From Microbulbifer sp. TB1203 (lineage in GTDB: Bacteria > Pseudomonadota > Gammaproteobacteria > Pseudomonadales > Cellvibrionaceae), in the NCBI RefSeq assembly GCF_030997045.1, contig NZ_CP116899.1:5294001-5358000 (forward strand): a stretch of 64,000 bases of DNA. Reading direction: 5' to 3'. The translations under genes and the position numbers were made by a program. The first letter of the stretch is position 1; every line of letters starts with the position of its first letter. A model generated the notes under the pieces. It had not been told where the DNA came from. It made no database searches and was given only the letters and a program-made list of their open reading frames with translations. Below are positions 51,663-60,142 of the stretch, in pieces.

Positions 51663-52715
51663 TTGTTGAACAACAATAATCGAGCCAAGCGAGCCACCGT
51701 CACCATTCACGACGTCGCCCGCCACGCGAAAGTCTCCTCGATGACAGTGTCCCGGGTGATCAATGGGCAGCCCAACGTCCGCGAGGCGCTTCGCCAACGT
51801 GTTTTGGAATCGATCAAGGAACTCGATTACACGCCCAATATTGCCGCGCGGTCAACTCGCATCGGTTTGGGGGCGACGAGGATCGGTATCCTGTTCTCGA
51901 ACCCTTCAGAGAGTTATCTGAGCAAGATCATGGTGGGGAGCCTCGAGCAGTCGCGTAAACTGGGCTGTCAGCTGATCCCCGAATATTGCGCCGGGCTAAG
52001 TTCGCAGAAGAAGGCGGTCGATCGCCTGGTCGAGGCGGGGGTGGAAGGGGTCATACTTCCGCCCCCGCTGTGCGATTCCGAATCGACGGTGCGGATGTTG
52101 ACCGGCCTGGACATTCCCGTAGTGGCACTGGCAACCGCCAGACCGCTTCCGGAGGTGTCCGCGGTATATATCGACGACTACCGGAGCGCGATATCGATAA
52201 CCCGTCATCTCATCAAGCTGGGGCACCGGAAAATTGCCTTCGTCAAGGGCGATCCGGCGCACACCCCCTCGGAATGCCGGCTGGAAGGCTTTCTCAAGGC
52301 GATGGATGAGGCCGGTCTGACGGTACCTGAGAACTGGATTGCTCCCGGCCGTTTCACCTACAAATCCGGTTTGGCAGCGGCGGAGATGCTATTGAGCGGG
52401 GACGAAACGCCCACCGCCATTCTCGCTTCCAACGACGACATGGCGGCGGCCGTCATTTCTGTAGCGCAGGGCCGTGGAATTCGCGTCCCGGAAGAGCTGA
52501 GTGTGGCTGGTTTTGACGATACGCCTATTGCCAGCATTATCTGGCCGGACCTGACCACGATACACCAGCCGATAACCGCCATGGGCAGCGCTGCGGTTTC
52601 GATCATCCACAAGATGGTCAGTGATCTGAGGAAGGGTGGGGCGTTGAAACCCATTCACCAGCGCATGACATACAAACTTGTCAAGCGCCATTCCTCAGGC
52701 AAGGCGCTGTCCTGA
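51663..52715 (+). CDS. LacI-family transcriptional regulator
   Basis: 350 residues from the TTG at 51663 behind GGAGAGG (a second TTG follows at 51666). The N-terminal helix-turn-helix and hinge read VTIHDVARHAKVSSMTVSRV, INGQPNVREALRQRV and YTPNIAARSTR. The periplasmic-binding-protein-like effector domain has GILFSNPSESYLSKIM, GVEGVILPPPL, IVASNDD-type ILASNDDMAAAV, and ELSVAGFDDTPIASIIWPDLTT. The palindromes GTTAWCGATAAC upstream of nearby glycosidase and receptor genes are the kind of site such proteins bind, so this is the best local candidate for their control. The effector sugar is unknown. Confidence 0.93.
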   Translation: MLNNNNRAKRATVTIHDVARHAKVSSMTVSRVINGQPNVREALRQRVLESIKELDYTPNIAARSTRIGLGATRIGILFSNPSESYLSKIMVGSLEQSRKLGCQLIPEYCAGLSSQKKAVDRLVEAGVEGVILPPPLCDSESTVRMLTGLDIPVVALATARPLPEVSAVYIDDYRSAISITRHLIKLGHRKIAFVKGDPAHTPSECRLEGFLKAMDEAGLTVPENWIAPGRFTYKSGLAAAEMLLSGDETPTAILASNDDMAAAVISVAQGRGIRVPEELSVAGFDDTPIASIIWPDLTTIHQPITAMGSAAVSIIHKMVSDLRKGGALKPIHQRMTYKLVKRHSSGKALS

Positions 52716-53069
52716 TGGAGTCCCTTTTCGCCGGTTTTTCGTGAAATGCAACAACCGGTCTACGGAGGAAGCCGGATCTGGACAACAAAATTCTATAAAG
52801 GCCTCAAACAGCAGAAAATTTTCCGGGAATGAGGAATTAAGTGCCAAAAAGGGCTTATCAAATGTTTCAATATTATTTATAGTATTGTAACAATGAAGAT
52901 ATAAAAGGTGGGCCGGGCTTACGTTTCCCGGACCTCGAACGTCGGTCCGGTTTGCGGATCCGGCGTTTTTTACCACCGAATCTGTTATCGATAACAATAA
53001 TTTGAACGGTTTGAGCCGATACCGGAGCGCGACAGCCCCGCCGGAGCTGCCGGATGAGAGGAGCCATTC
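52716..53069. other. Control region of the first GH28-like gene
   Basis: No gene. An AT-rich stretch (about 52850-52905, with TATAGTATTGTAACAATGAAGATATAAAAG) is a likely promoter and loosely resembles the AT words of cassettes B and C. The operator at 52984 follows, then a GAGAGGAG ribosome site before 53070. Confidence 0.45.
52984..52995. promoter_or_regulatory. LacI-type operator GTTATCGATAAC upstream of the first GH28-like gene
   Basis: Exact 12-bp palindrome, the same as at 20519. It is followed by AATAATTTGAACGGTTTGAGCCGA, which shares the TTTGAGCCGA word with the site at 56766. It is 74 bases before the GH28-like start. Confidence 0.75.
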
Positions 53070-54575
53070 ATGACCAAACCAGGCATTCCAGACAAGTCCG
53101 CACAGGGCACCCTGCCACATAATTCCAGTGGAAGACATTGGGCGTTGGGGCGGGTGGTGCGAGCCGTGGCAGCGCCTTTCGCGCTCCTGGTATGCAGCTG
53201 GGGCATGCCCGCGCTGGCGCAGGAGGAATTGATTGTCTACCCGCCTCCGGCGCCGCCGGTTTTCTATTCACACCTCAACGATGATTTCACCGTGCGGGTA
53301 CGCAAACCCGGCGGGACCTGGCAAGACCTGTATGAATACAATGTGATGGTCGACCTGGACAAGCCGCAGGCCGCGACCATGGTCCGCTTCGATATGGACG
53401 GACCGGTAGAGGTGTCCGTACGCAAGAACAACGGCGACTTTCGCAATGTGCGGGTGCGGCCGTTGGCGGCGGGCATCAAGGCGAAGATCGGCCGTTTCGG
53501 CCACACCGCCACGTTTACCATTGATCGGCCGCGCAAGTTGTCCGTCGAATTCGACGGCGACCGGCTCCACAATCTCCATGTCATCGCCAACCCCATCGAG
53601 ACGCAAAGGCCCGATCCGGAGAGCCCGGACATTATCTGGTTCGGCCCCGGTGTGCACGAACCGCCCGAAAATGAAAAGGGGTTTCGTATCCCTTCGAATA
53701 AAACCGTCTATCTGGAAGCCGGTGCCCTGTTGCGTGGGCCCATAGTTCTCGACCGGGTGGAAAATGTGAAGGTCCTGGGCAGGGGCATGCTCGACAAGCC
53801 GCAGCGAGGATTCGAGGTTACTTTTTCCAAGAATATCGTCATCGATGGGCCGACGGTGCTGAACCCCAAACATTACACGGTGTTCTGTGGCCAGTCTTCG
53901 GAGCTTGTCATTCGCAACCTGAAAACCTTCAGTGCCGATAAATGGTCCGATGGCCTGGATTTCATGAGCTGCTCCGATGTGGAGGTGGACGATGTCTTTC
54001 TGCGCACCTCGGACGACAGCATCGCCATCTATGGACACCGCTGGGATTACTACGGCGATGTGCGGAATTTCCGCGTCACCAATTCGGTCCTGTGGGCCGA
54101 CGTCGCGCACCCCATCAACATCGGCATACACGGCAATGCCGAGGAGGGCAGTGAGGGCGAACTGATCGAAAACCTGCTGTTTCAAAATATCGACATCCTC
54201 GAACACGACGAGGACGATCTCACTGCCCAGGGCACCATGGCGATCAACGTCAGCGACAGGAACCTGGCCCGCAACGTACTTTTCGATACGATCCGGGTGG
54301 AGGATTTCCAGGAGGGCCAGCTGCTAACCCTGGGCGTGGTCTTCAGTGAAAAATACAGCGCAGCACCTGGGCGCGGGGTCGAAAATGTCACCTTTCGCAA
54401 TATCAGTTACAACGGCCCCAATATCAAGGCATCGGTTCTCGCCGGCTACGACGAGGAGCGCGCTATACGCGGAGTGCTCTTCGAAAATTTGCAAATCAAC
54501 GGGCGCAAAGTGCGCAACGCAGATGAGGCGAATCTGGATATTCGCGGCCATGTTTCCGGAGTAGAGTTTCGTTGA
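53070..54575 (+). CDS. Secreted GH28-like pectin-lyase-fold glycosidase, paralogue 1
   Basis: 501 residues with a long N-terminal signal (about 1-50, ending MPALAQ). Residues about 60-180 are a beta-sandwich of the kind found before many GH28 domains (ATMVRFDMDGPVEVSVRK; RKLSVEFDGDRLHNLHVIANP). Residues about 190-500 are a right-handed beta-helix. The GH28 acidic motifs appear as WSDGLDFMSC (Asp of NTDG) and TSDDSIAIYGHRW (the DD of GDDCIAI), but the usual GHG motif is replaced by AHPINIGIHGN. Galacturonan or a related uronan is a plausible substrate, but the altered motif leaves this open. GAGAGGAG precedes the ATG. Confidence 0.8.
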   Translation: MTKPGIPDKSAQGTLPHNSSGRHWALGRVVRAVAAPFALLVCSWGMPALAQEELIVYPPPAPPVFYSHLNDDFTVRVRKPGGTWQDLYEYNVMVDLDKPQAATMVRFDMDGPVEVSVRKNNGDFRNVRVRPLAAGIKAKIGRFGHTATFTIDRPRKLSVEFDGDRLHNLHVIANPIETQRPDPESPDIIWFGPGVHEPPENEKGFRIPSNKTVYLEAGALLRGPIVLDRVENVKVLGRGMLDKPQRGFEVTFSKNIVIDGPTVLNPKHYTVFCGQSSELVIRNLKTFSADKWSDGLDFMSCSDVEVDDVFLRTSDDSIAIYGHRWDYYGDVRNFRVTNSVLWADVAHPINIGIHGNAEEGSEGELIENLLFQNIDILEHDEDDLTAQGTMAINVSDRNLARNVLFDTIRVEDFQEGQLLTLGVVFSEKYSAAPGRGVENVTFRNISYNGPNIKASVLAGYDEERAIRGVLFENLQINGRKVRNADEANLDIRGHVSGVEFR

Positions 54576-55042
54576 TACTTTGCCCGCCCCCGTCGACGAG
54601 CATGGCCAGGCGTTCCAGGGCATTAGTCGTGAGCGTGCAGAGCGCGGGTAAGGGGCGATCAGCGGCAGTTGGGAGCCACCTGTAATCTCCGAACCGCGGA
54701 ATAAAATCGAAGAGTCAGGTGGGATATTGATCAACTTGGTCCAATGCCGAGGCGGAATGTAGAGAATTTTCCTAAATAAAAGAAAGGCATTTGGGGCTTG
54801 TTAAAAGGGGTTTCCTTATTATTGGTAATGCAATAATGTACAGGTAAGGAAGCTTTTCTGGGTAAGTCACCAGTTCCAGAATCCATCCCCGGTTCAGATG
54901 AGCGGGTAAAAATGATGGTTTCTGATATCGATAACAAAAAAGGCGATTTTCCGAATATTCAGGCCCCGGGAGTCGCTTAAATCAAAGTATCGGGCGCGGC
55001 TACGCGTTCCAGGACTATAGAAGAGCGTGTGGGGAGCTGTTC
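54576..55042. other. Control region between the two GH28-like genes
   Basis: No gene. It includes an AT-rich part (about 54770-54850) and the operator-like site at 54924-54935. The sequence just before the second gene (TTCATGACC context) resembles that before the first, as expected of a duplication that included part of the leader. Confidence 0.45.
54924..54935. promoter_or_regulatory. LacI-type operator GATATCGATAAC upstream of the second GH28-like gene
   Basis: One mismatch from GTTATCGATAAC. It lies 107 bases before the GH28-like start at 55043, the layout of paralogue 1. Confidence 0.6.
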
Positions 55043-56548
55043 ATGACCGAGCCGGGCATTTCTGTCAAATCCGAGAGAGGCGCTTTGCCCAACCACGGCG
55101 CGAATGGAGAACGGCGCGTGTTGGGGCGGCTGCAGCTCATGGCAGCGTCATTCGCGCTCCTGACAGGCAGCTGGAACGCGCCGGCGCTGGCACAAGAGGA
55201 GTTGATTGTCTACCCGCCTCCGGCGCCGCCGGTTTTCTATTCACACCTCAACGATGATTTCACCGTGCGGGTACGCAAACCCGGCGGGACCTGGCAAGAC
55301 CTGTATGAATACAATGTGATGGTCGACCTGGACAAGCCGCAGGCCGCGACCATGGTCCGCTTCGATATGGACGGACCGGTAGAGGTGTCCGTACGCAAGA
55401 ACAACGGCGATTTTCGCAATGTGCAGGTGCGGCCGCTGGCTGCGGGTATTGAAGCGAAGATCGGCCGTCTCGGCCACACCGCCACGTTTACCATCGATCA
55501 GCCGCGCAAGTTGTCCGTCGAATTCGATGGCGACCGGCTCCACAATCTTCATGTCATGGCCAACCCCATCGAGACGCAAAGGCCGGATCCGGAGAGCCCC
55601 GACGTTATCTGGTTTGGTCCCGGCGTGCATGAATTGCCGGAAGGGCAGGAAAGCTTTCGTATCCCCTCGAACACAACGGTCTACCTGGAAGCCGGCGCGC
55701 TGTTGCGCGGCCCCATACTCCTAGATCAGGTGGAGAATGTGAAAATTCTCGGCCGGGGTATGCTCGACAGGCCCGATCGGGGGTTCGAGGTCACCTTTTC
55801 CAAGAACATCCTTATCGACGGGCCGACAGTGCTCAATCCCAAGCACTATACGGTGTTCTGCGGCCAGTCCGAGAAGCTGGCCATCCGCAACCTGAAAACC
55901 TTCAGCGCCGACAAATGGTCCGATGGCCTGGATTTTATGAGCTGCTCCGACGTGGAGGTGGACGACGCCTTCCTGCGCACCTCGGACGACAGTATTGCCA
56001 TCTACGGACACCGCTGGAAATTCTACGGAGATGCGCGGAATTACCGCGTTACCAATTCGGTTTTGTGGGCGGACGTAGCACATCCCATCAATATCGGCCT
56101 GCACGGTAATGCCGAGGAAGGCAGTGACGGTGAGGTGATCGAAGACCTGGTGTTCCGCAATATTGACATCCTCCAGCATGATGAGGACGACCCCAATTAC
56201 CAGGGGGCGATGGCGGTCAGTAACAGCGATCGAAACCTGGTGCGCAATGTGCTCTTTGAAGATATTCGGGTCGAGGATTTCCAGGAGGGCCAGCTGCTCA
56301 ATCTGCGCGTCGTTTTCAACGAAAAATACAGCGGAGCACCTGGGCACGGAATCGAAAATGTAACTTTCCGAAACGTCAATTACGCCGGCCCCAACATGCA
56401 TACATCGATCGTGGCTGGCTATGACGAGGAGCGCGCTGTCCGCGGCCTGTTGTTTGAGAACCTGAGAATCAACGGGCGCAAGATGCGCAGCGCGGCTCAG
56501 GCGAACCTGGGCCTGGGCGACCATGTTTTCGATGTGAGGTTTCGGTGA
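55043..56548 (+). CDS. Secreted GH28-like pectin-lyase-fold glycosidase, paralogue 2
   Basis: 501 residues, the same length and domain order as paralogue 1, with motifs WSDGLDFMSC, TSDDSIAIYGHRW and AHPINIGLHGN conserved. The two proteins differ in the signal region and at scattered sites in the beta-helix (for example KFYGDARNYR against DYYGDVRNFR), but a 209-base stretch (55202-55410 against 53229-53437) is identical at DNA level. This points to recent gene conversion within an older duplication. Conservation of the catalytic-type aspartates argues that both are active, perhaps on slightly different chains. GGGGAG precedes the ATG. Confidence 0.8.
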   Translation: MTEPGISVKSERGALPNHGANGERRVLGRLQLMAASFALLTGSWNAPALAQEELIVYPPPAPPVFYSHLNDDFTVRVRKPGGTWQDLYEYNVMVDLDKPQAATMVRFDMDGPVEVSVRKNNGDFRNVQVRPLAAGIEAKIGRLGHTATFTIDQPRKLSVEFDGDRLHNLHVMANPIETQRPDPESPDVIWFGPGVHELPEGQESFRIPSNTTVYLEAGALLRGPILLDQVENVKILGRGMLDRPDRGFEVTFSKNILIDGPTVLNPKHYTVFCGQSEKLAIRNLKTFSADKWSDGLDFMSCSDVEVDDAFLRTSDDSIAIYGHRWKFYGDARNYRVTNSVLWADVAHPINIGLHGNAEEGSDGEVIEDLVFRNIDILQHDEDDPNYQGAMAVSNSDRNLVRNVLFEDIRVEDFQEGQLLNLRVVFNEKYSGAPGHGIENVTFRNVNYAGPNMHTSIVAGYDEERAVRGLLFENLRINGRKMRSAAQANLGLGDHVFDVRFR

Positions 56549-56942
56549 TTGCTCATGGGGGCAGAGCTGAGACTGCAGAAATAAATTTGGTCGTAAAAAA
56601 AAGTTGCTAATTGATGTATCGTGAGTTAAGGTCATATTATAATATAAATATGCTGTAATAGAGTTATAAGAAAGGCGTTCCGAGCGGCAGCGGTCACTGT
56701 CGCTTCCTGAGGCTCTGAAAGCCGATTGCGATCCCAGTGAGATGGGAAATTTAAATGCCGGTTTTGTTAACGATAACAGCTATTTCAACAATTTGAGCCG
56801 AAGTGCCGAATCTTTGCCCCCCGGGCAAAAAGGCTGGGTCAATAAAACGCGGACGCCGCTACGGGCGTTCCTATAACTTTCTGTTCGCCTCCGGCGAGCA
56901 CCCCCGCTGTTCACCACAAGAAGACGATGAGGAGATAGCAAA
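56549..56942. other. Control region of the second TonB-dependent receptor
   Basis: No gene. An AT-rich region near 56590-56675 includes TATTATAATATAAATATGC; the operator at 56766 follows. A GAGGAG ribosome site directly precedes 56943. Confidence 0.45.
56766..56777. promoter_or_regulatory. LacI-type operator GTTAACGATAAC upstream of the receptor gene
   Basis: Identical to the site at 46051. The following AATTTGAGCCGA matches the leader downstream of the site at 52984. It is 165 bases before the receptor start. Confidence 0.72.
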
Positions 56943-59855
56943 ATGATAATAAAGTACAAAAAACTCTCCGCCGCTATTGCGGCCTACACCTCGCTAATGG
57001 CGATGTCGGCGACGACCTTCGCCCAGGAAGCGGTTTCCGAGGACGAGAAGGATCCGGCGCAGTTGGAGGAGGTTACGGTTACCGGAATGCGCCAGAGCCT
57101 TGAGACTTCCGTGGCCATCAAGAAAAACACGATGGAGATCGTCGATTCCATCACCGCCGAGGACATCGGCAAGCTGCCCGACCCGAACGTGGCCGAAACC
57201 CTCACCCGCATTCCCGGCGTCCAGGGCTACCGCTACGGTGGCGAAGGCGCCTCTCCGTTCGGCGAGGGCAGTGGCTTGACCATCCGGGGACTCTCGGGGC
57301 AGACGGCCTCGCGGGTGGACGGGCGGGCCTATTTCACTGCCGGCGGTCGCGAATTCAATATCGAAGGGGCGATCCCGGGCATGATCGCCGGCGTCGATGT
57401 GTACAAGAACCCGTCGGCCGAGCATATCGAGGGCGGCATCGGCGGCCTGGTCAATATCAAGACGCGAAAGCCGCTGGATTTCGACGAGCGTACTTTCAAC
57501 GTCGCGGTTTCGAACCGCTACAACGATTTATCCGAAGGTAACAGTCCGGAGTTTTTTGGTCTGTATGCCGATCGCTGGCAGACAGACTTTGGCGAGATGG
57601 GCCTGATGATCGCCGGCAACTATCAGGAGAGCCACAACCGTTCGGACTCCGATCCCGTCTTTGCCCGCGGGCCGCAATTGCGCCGCGCCATTAGCGCCGA
57701 CAGCGCCGAATACGCTGACTTGGTTACTGCCGGTGAAGTGGATGCGGCCTACCTGGGGCGCTCGGATATTAGCTATTTGACCGAAGCGAACTACGCGGAC
57801 TATAGCGAAGAGGAAAGAGCAAACCTGATTACCGCACTGGGCCAGACCAAACAGGCTTTCCAGGAGGATATCAACCGGGTGCGCAAGGGCGCGAATGTGA
57901 CCTTCGAGTGGCGCCCCAGCGACACGCTCGAGCTCTATGCGACGGCCAACTACAACTATTACCTGTACGATCAGGAATATCGCTTCATGGTCTTTGGTAG
58001 CGGTATTGGTGGTGATAGTCGCTACGTCCAGGACCTGAGCACCGTCGACTACACGTTTGACGAAGGTTTCATGAACCGCAACAGCAACGGCGGCGCCAAC
58101 GAGCTGGTGGCCGGACAGAGGCTGGCCGGCGGAACCTTCCTGAACACGAGTCTGGAGACCTGGGGCGGGCACGAAGACCACCCGTATGAAACCTGGAATA
58201 CTGCTTTCGGTGGTGAGTGGCAAGCCACGGAGAAGCTGGACGTGAAATTCGATGTGTCGTACATCCAGGCCACTCAGGAGGCAGACAACCGCAAGGTCGC
58301 ATTCGTTCCGCGCTCGGGCGTGACCTGGGACGTTACCCGCACCCTGATGAAGGAGCCCCATCGCCTGGACATCTCCGGTCCCGATTTGAGTGATCCTTCC
58401 AACTTCGTCGTCAGGTACTTTGACAATAACCGAAATCAGAAGTGGGAGGATGACGGCTGGGCGACGCAAGTCGACTTTAAATACCAAATGGACCTGCCGC
58501 TGATTGAAGACATTAAGTTCGGCGCCCGTTATGCGACCCAGTCGGCCAGTTTCAGAAACTTCTCTTATTGGGGCAAGCCGATATCCACCGATGGCGAATG
58601 GCTGACGGAAGATCAGTCCAACGCCGTTTCGGCGGACTCTCTGGCGGGCCTGCTGGACACCTCGCCGACCAACTGGCTGGACGACCGGGCGGGCTACAGC
58701 GGCGGCTACGTGGTCTACGACCCCAGGAAGCTGGAAGGCAACCGTGTGCGTAACCTCTTCCCGCAGGCGGGTATTCCCTTGGACGGCGAGCAAGAAGAGC
58801 ACCTGCTTGACCGCCGCTATTCCGAAGAAGAGAGTCTTGCCGCTTATTTCATGGTCGACTTCGCCTACGGCGACATCATCAAGGGGAACGTCGGTGCGCG
58901 CGTGGTGCAGACCGATCTGTACGCGCGGGCCATGATCGTCGACCCGAACGACGAAATCGTGCCCAACGAGGATGGCACCTCCTACCTCGATGTGCTGCCG
59001 TCGTTGAATGTGACTGGCTATATCGACGAGGACACTCTGGTTCGGTTCGGTTACGCCAAGGGCATTACCCGCCCCAGCCTGTCGGCTCTCAACCCCGTCG
59101 TTCGTGTCGACCAAGAAACCGGTATGGGCTCGGTGGGCAATCCCGATCTGCGTCCTCTCAAGGCGAACAGCTTCGACGTGTCGCTGGAGAAATACTTCTC
59201 GGGTGCGAATTACGTTTCGCTCGGCTTGTTCTATAAGGATATCGACGGCTTCTTCAACAGCGAGAGTACCTGTCAGAGCATATCGGCCTTCCCGACCCAC
59301 AGATCTCCCGACAACAACTGCCCGGCCAACCAGTACAATGTCTCGCGTACGATCAACGCCGAGAAGGGTATGGCGCGGGGCGTGGAGCTGGCCTTCCAGA
59401 CCTTCTTCGACTATGACTTCCTTCCGCAAGCGCTGCACAACTTCGGGGTTTCGGGTTCCTACACCATTCTGGATACCGAAAACCCGGTCAAGATGAACGA
59501 CGAGATCGTCGAAATGCCCATGCCCTTCCAGTCGGACACCAGCTGGTCGTTGTCGGGCATGTACGAGGATGATTTCATGTCGGCCCGTGTGGTCTACACC
59601 TACCGTTCCGAGTTCGCGAATAACAACGACGCGTGGCCGAGCTGGGGGGTTTATACGGAGGGCTATGGCATCCTGGATGCGTCGATGAACTTCAATCTCA
59701 CCGAAGACCTGGCCCTGTCGGTAAACGCGTCGAACCTGACCAACGAGGCGCCGGACCGTTACGCGGGCGATCCGAGGGATTACGATTCGAACTTCCTCAT
59801 TCAGCACTTTGTTAACGGCCGAGTCTTCGGAGCGGGCCTGCGCTACAGCTTCTGA
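56943..59855 (+). CDS. TonB-dependent outer-membrane receptor (glycan uptake type)
   Basis: 970 residues: signal peptide ending near SATTFAQ (about 28), TonB-box-like EEVTVTGMRQSLETSV, plug domain (AEDIGKLPDPNVAETLTRIPG; LTIRGLSGQTASRVDGR; GGIGGLVNIKTRKPLDFD), then the barrel, ending GAGLRYSF with the aromatic C-terminal residue expected of outer-membrane proteins. Closest in style to Cellvibrionales receptors for plant or algal oligosaccharides. Placed after two GH28-like genes and behind the same operator type, it should import their products. A clear terminator follows. Confidence 0.94.
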   Translation: MIIKYKKLSAAIAAYTSLMAMSATTFAQEAVSEDEKDPAQLEEVTVTGMRQSLETSVAIKKNTMEIVDSITAEDIGKLPDPNVAETLTRIPGVQGYRYGGEGASPFGEGSGLTIRGLSGQTASRVDGRAYFTAGGREFNIEGAIPGMIAGVDVYKNPSAEHIEGGIGGLVNIKTRKPLDFDERTFNVAVSNRYNDLSEGNSPEFFGLYADRWQTDFGEMGLMIAGNYQESHNRSDSDPVFARGPQLRRAISADSAEYADLVTAGEVDAAYLGRSDISYLTEANYADYSEEERANLITALGQTKQAFQEDINRVRKGANVTFEWRPSDTLELYATANYNYYLYDQEYRFMVFGSGIGGDSRYVQDLSTVDYTFDEGFMNRNSNGGANELVAGQRLAGGTFLNTSLETWGGHEDHPYETWNTAFGGEWQATEKLDVKFDVSYIQATQEADNRKVAFVPRSGVTWDVTRTLMKEPHRLDISGPDLSDPSNFVVRYFDNNRNQKWEDDGWATQVDFKYQMDLPLIEDIKFGARYATQSASFRNFSYWGKPISTDGEWLTEDQSNAVSADSLAGLLDTSPTNWLDDRAGYSGGYVVYDPRKLEGNRVRNLFPQAGIPLDGEQEEHLLDRRYSEEESLAAYFMVDFAYGDIIKGNVGARVVQTDLYARAMIVDPNDEIVPNEDGTSYLDVLPSLNVTGYIDEDTLVRFGYAKGITRPSLSALNPVVRVDQETGMGSVGNPDLRPLKANSFDVSLEKYFSGANYVSLGLFYKDIDGFFNSESTCQSISAFPTHRSPDNNCPANQYNVSRTINAEKGMARGVELAFQTFFDYDFLPQALHNFGVSGSYTILDTENPVKMNDEIVEMPMPFQSDTSWSLSGMYEDDFMSARVVYTYRSEFANNNDAWPSWGVYTEGYGILDASMNFNLTEDLALSVNASNLTNEAPDRYAGDPRDYDSNFLIQHFVNGRVFGAGLRYSF

Positions 59856-59882
59856 CCTTGCTGTACAGTCTCTCTCCTTGAT

Positions 59883-59907
59883 GGGCGCCCGAGTGGCGCC
59901 CCTTTTT
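59883..59907 (+). terminator. Intrinsic terminator after the receptor gene
   Basis: Stem GGGCGCC / GGCGCCC (59883-59889 with 59895-59901), a five-base loop, then CTTTTT. It is 27 bases after the stop codon and is the best textbook terminator in the window. Confidence 0.9.
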
Positions 59908-59960
59908 CCGTACTTCCACAGTGGGAAGACATGGGAGCAGTGACGGTGTTATTAACCCGG

Positions 59961-60041
59961 CAATCCAATGGCTCCTCCCGATCTATTGGATTGTCATCCA
60001 CGAAATACTGACGCAGATGCATGGAACTGCGTATTTCGTGG
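59961..60041. repeat. Two adjacent hairpins before the AGE epimerase gene
   Basis: CAATCCAAT/ATTGGATTG (59961-59969 with 59985-59993) is followed by CCACGAAATAC/GTATTTCGTGG (59998-60008 with 60031-60041). Neither has a T run. They may be leader structures or repeat sequence; nothing else was seen in 59908-60142. Confidence 0.5.
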
Positions 60042-60142
60042 GCTAACGCCGGTCCGGGCCGGCGGCGGCACATCCGTGTGCCGCTATTAACCCGATATAT
60101 TTCCGGGCTAAGAAATTATTTAACCAGAGCGTTGATTCACAG

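Noticed and set aside
57528..59807. 759-codon minus-strand open frame opposite the second receptor
   Set aside because: Low-complexity Val/Arg/His-rich translation typical of antisense frames; the plus strand encodes a complete receptor.
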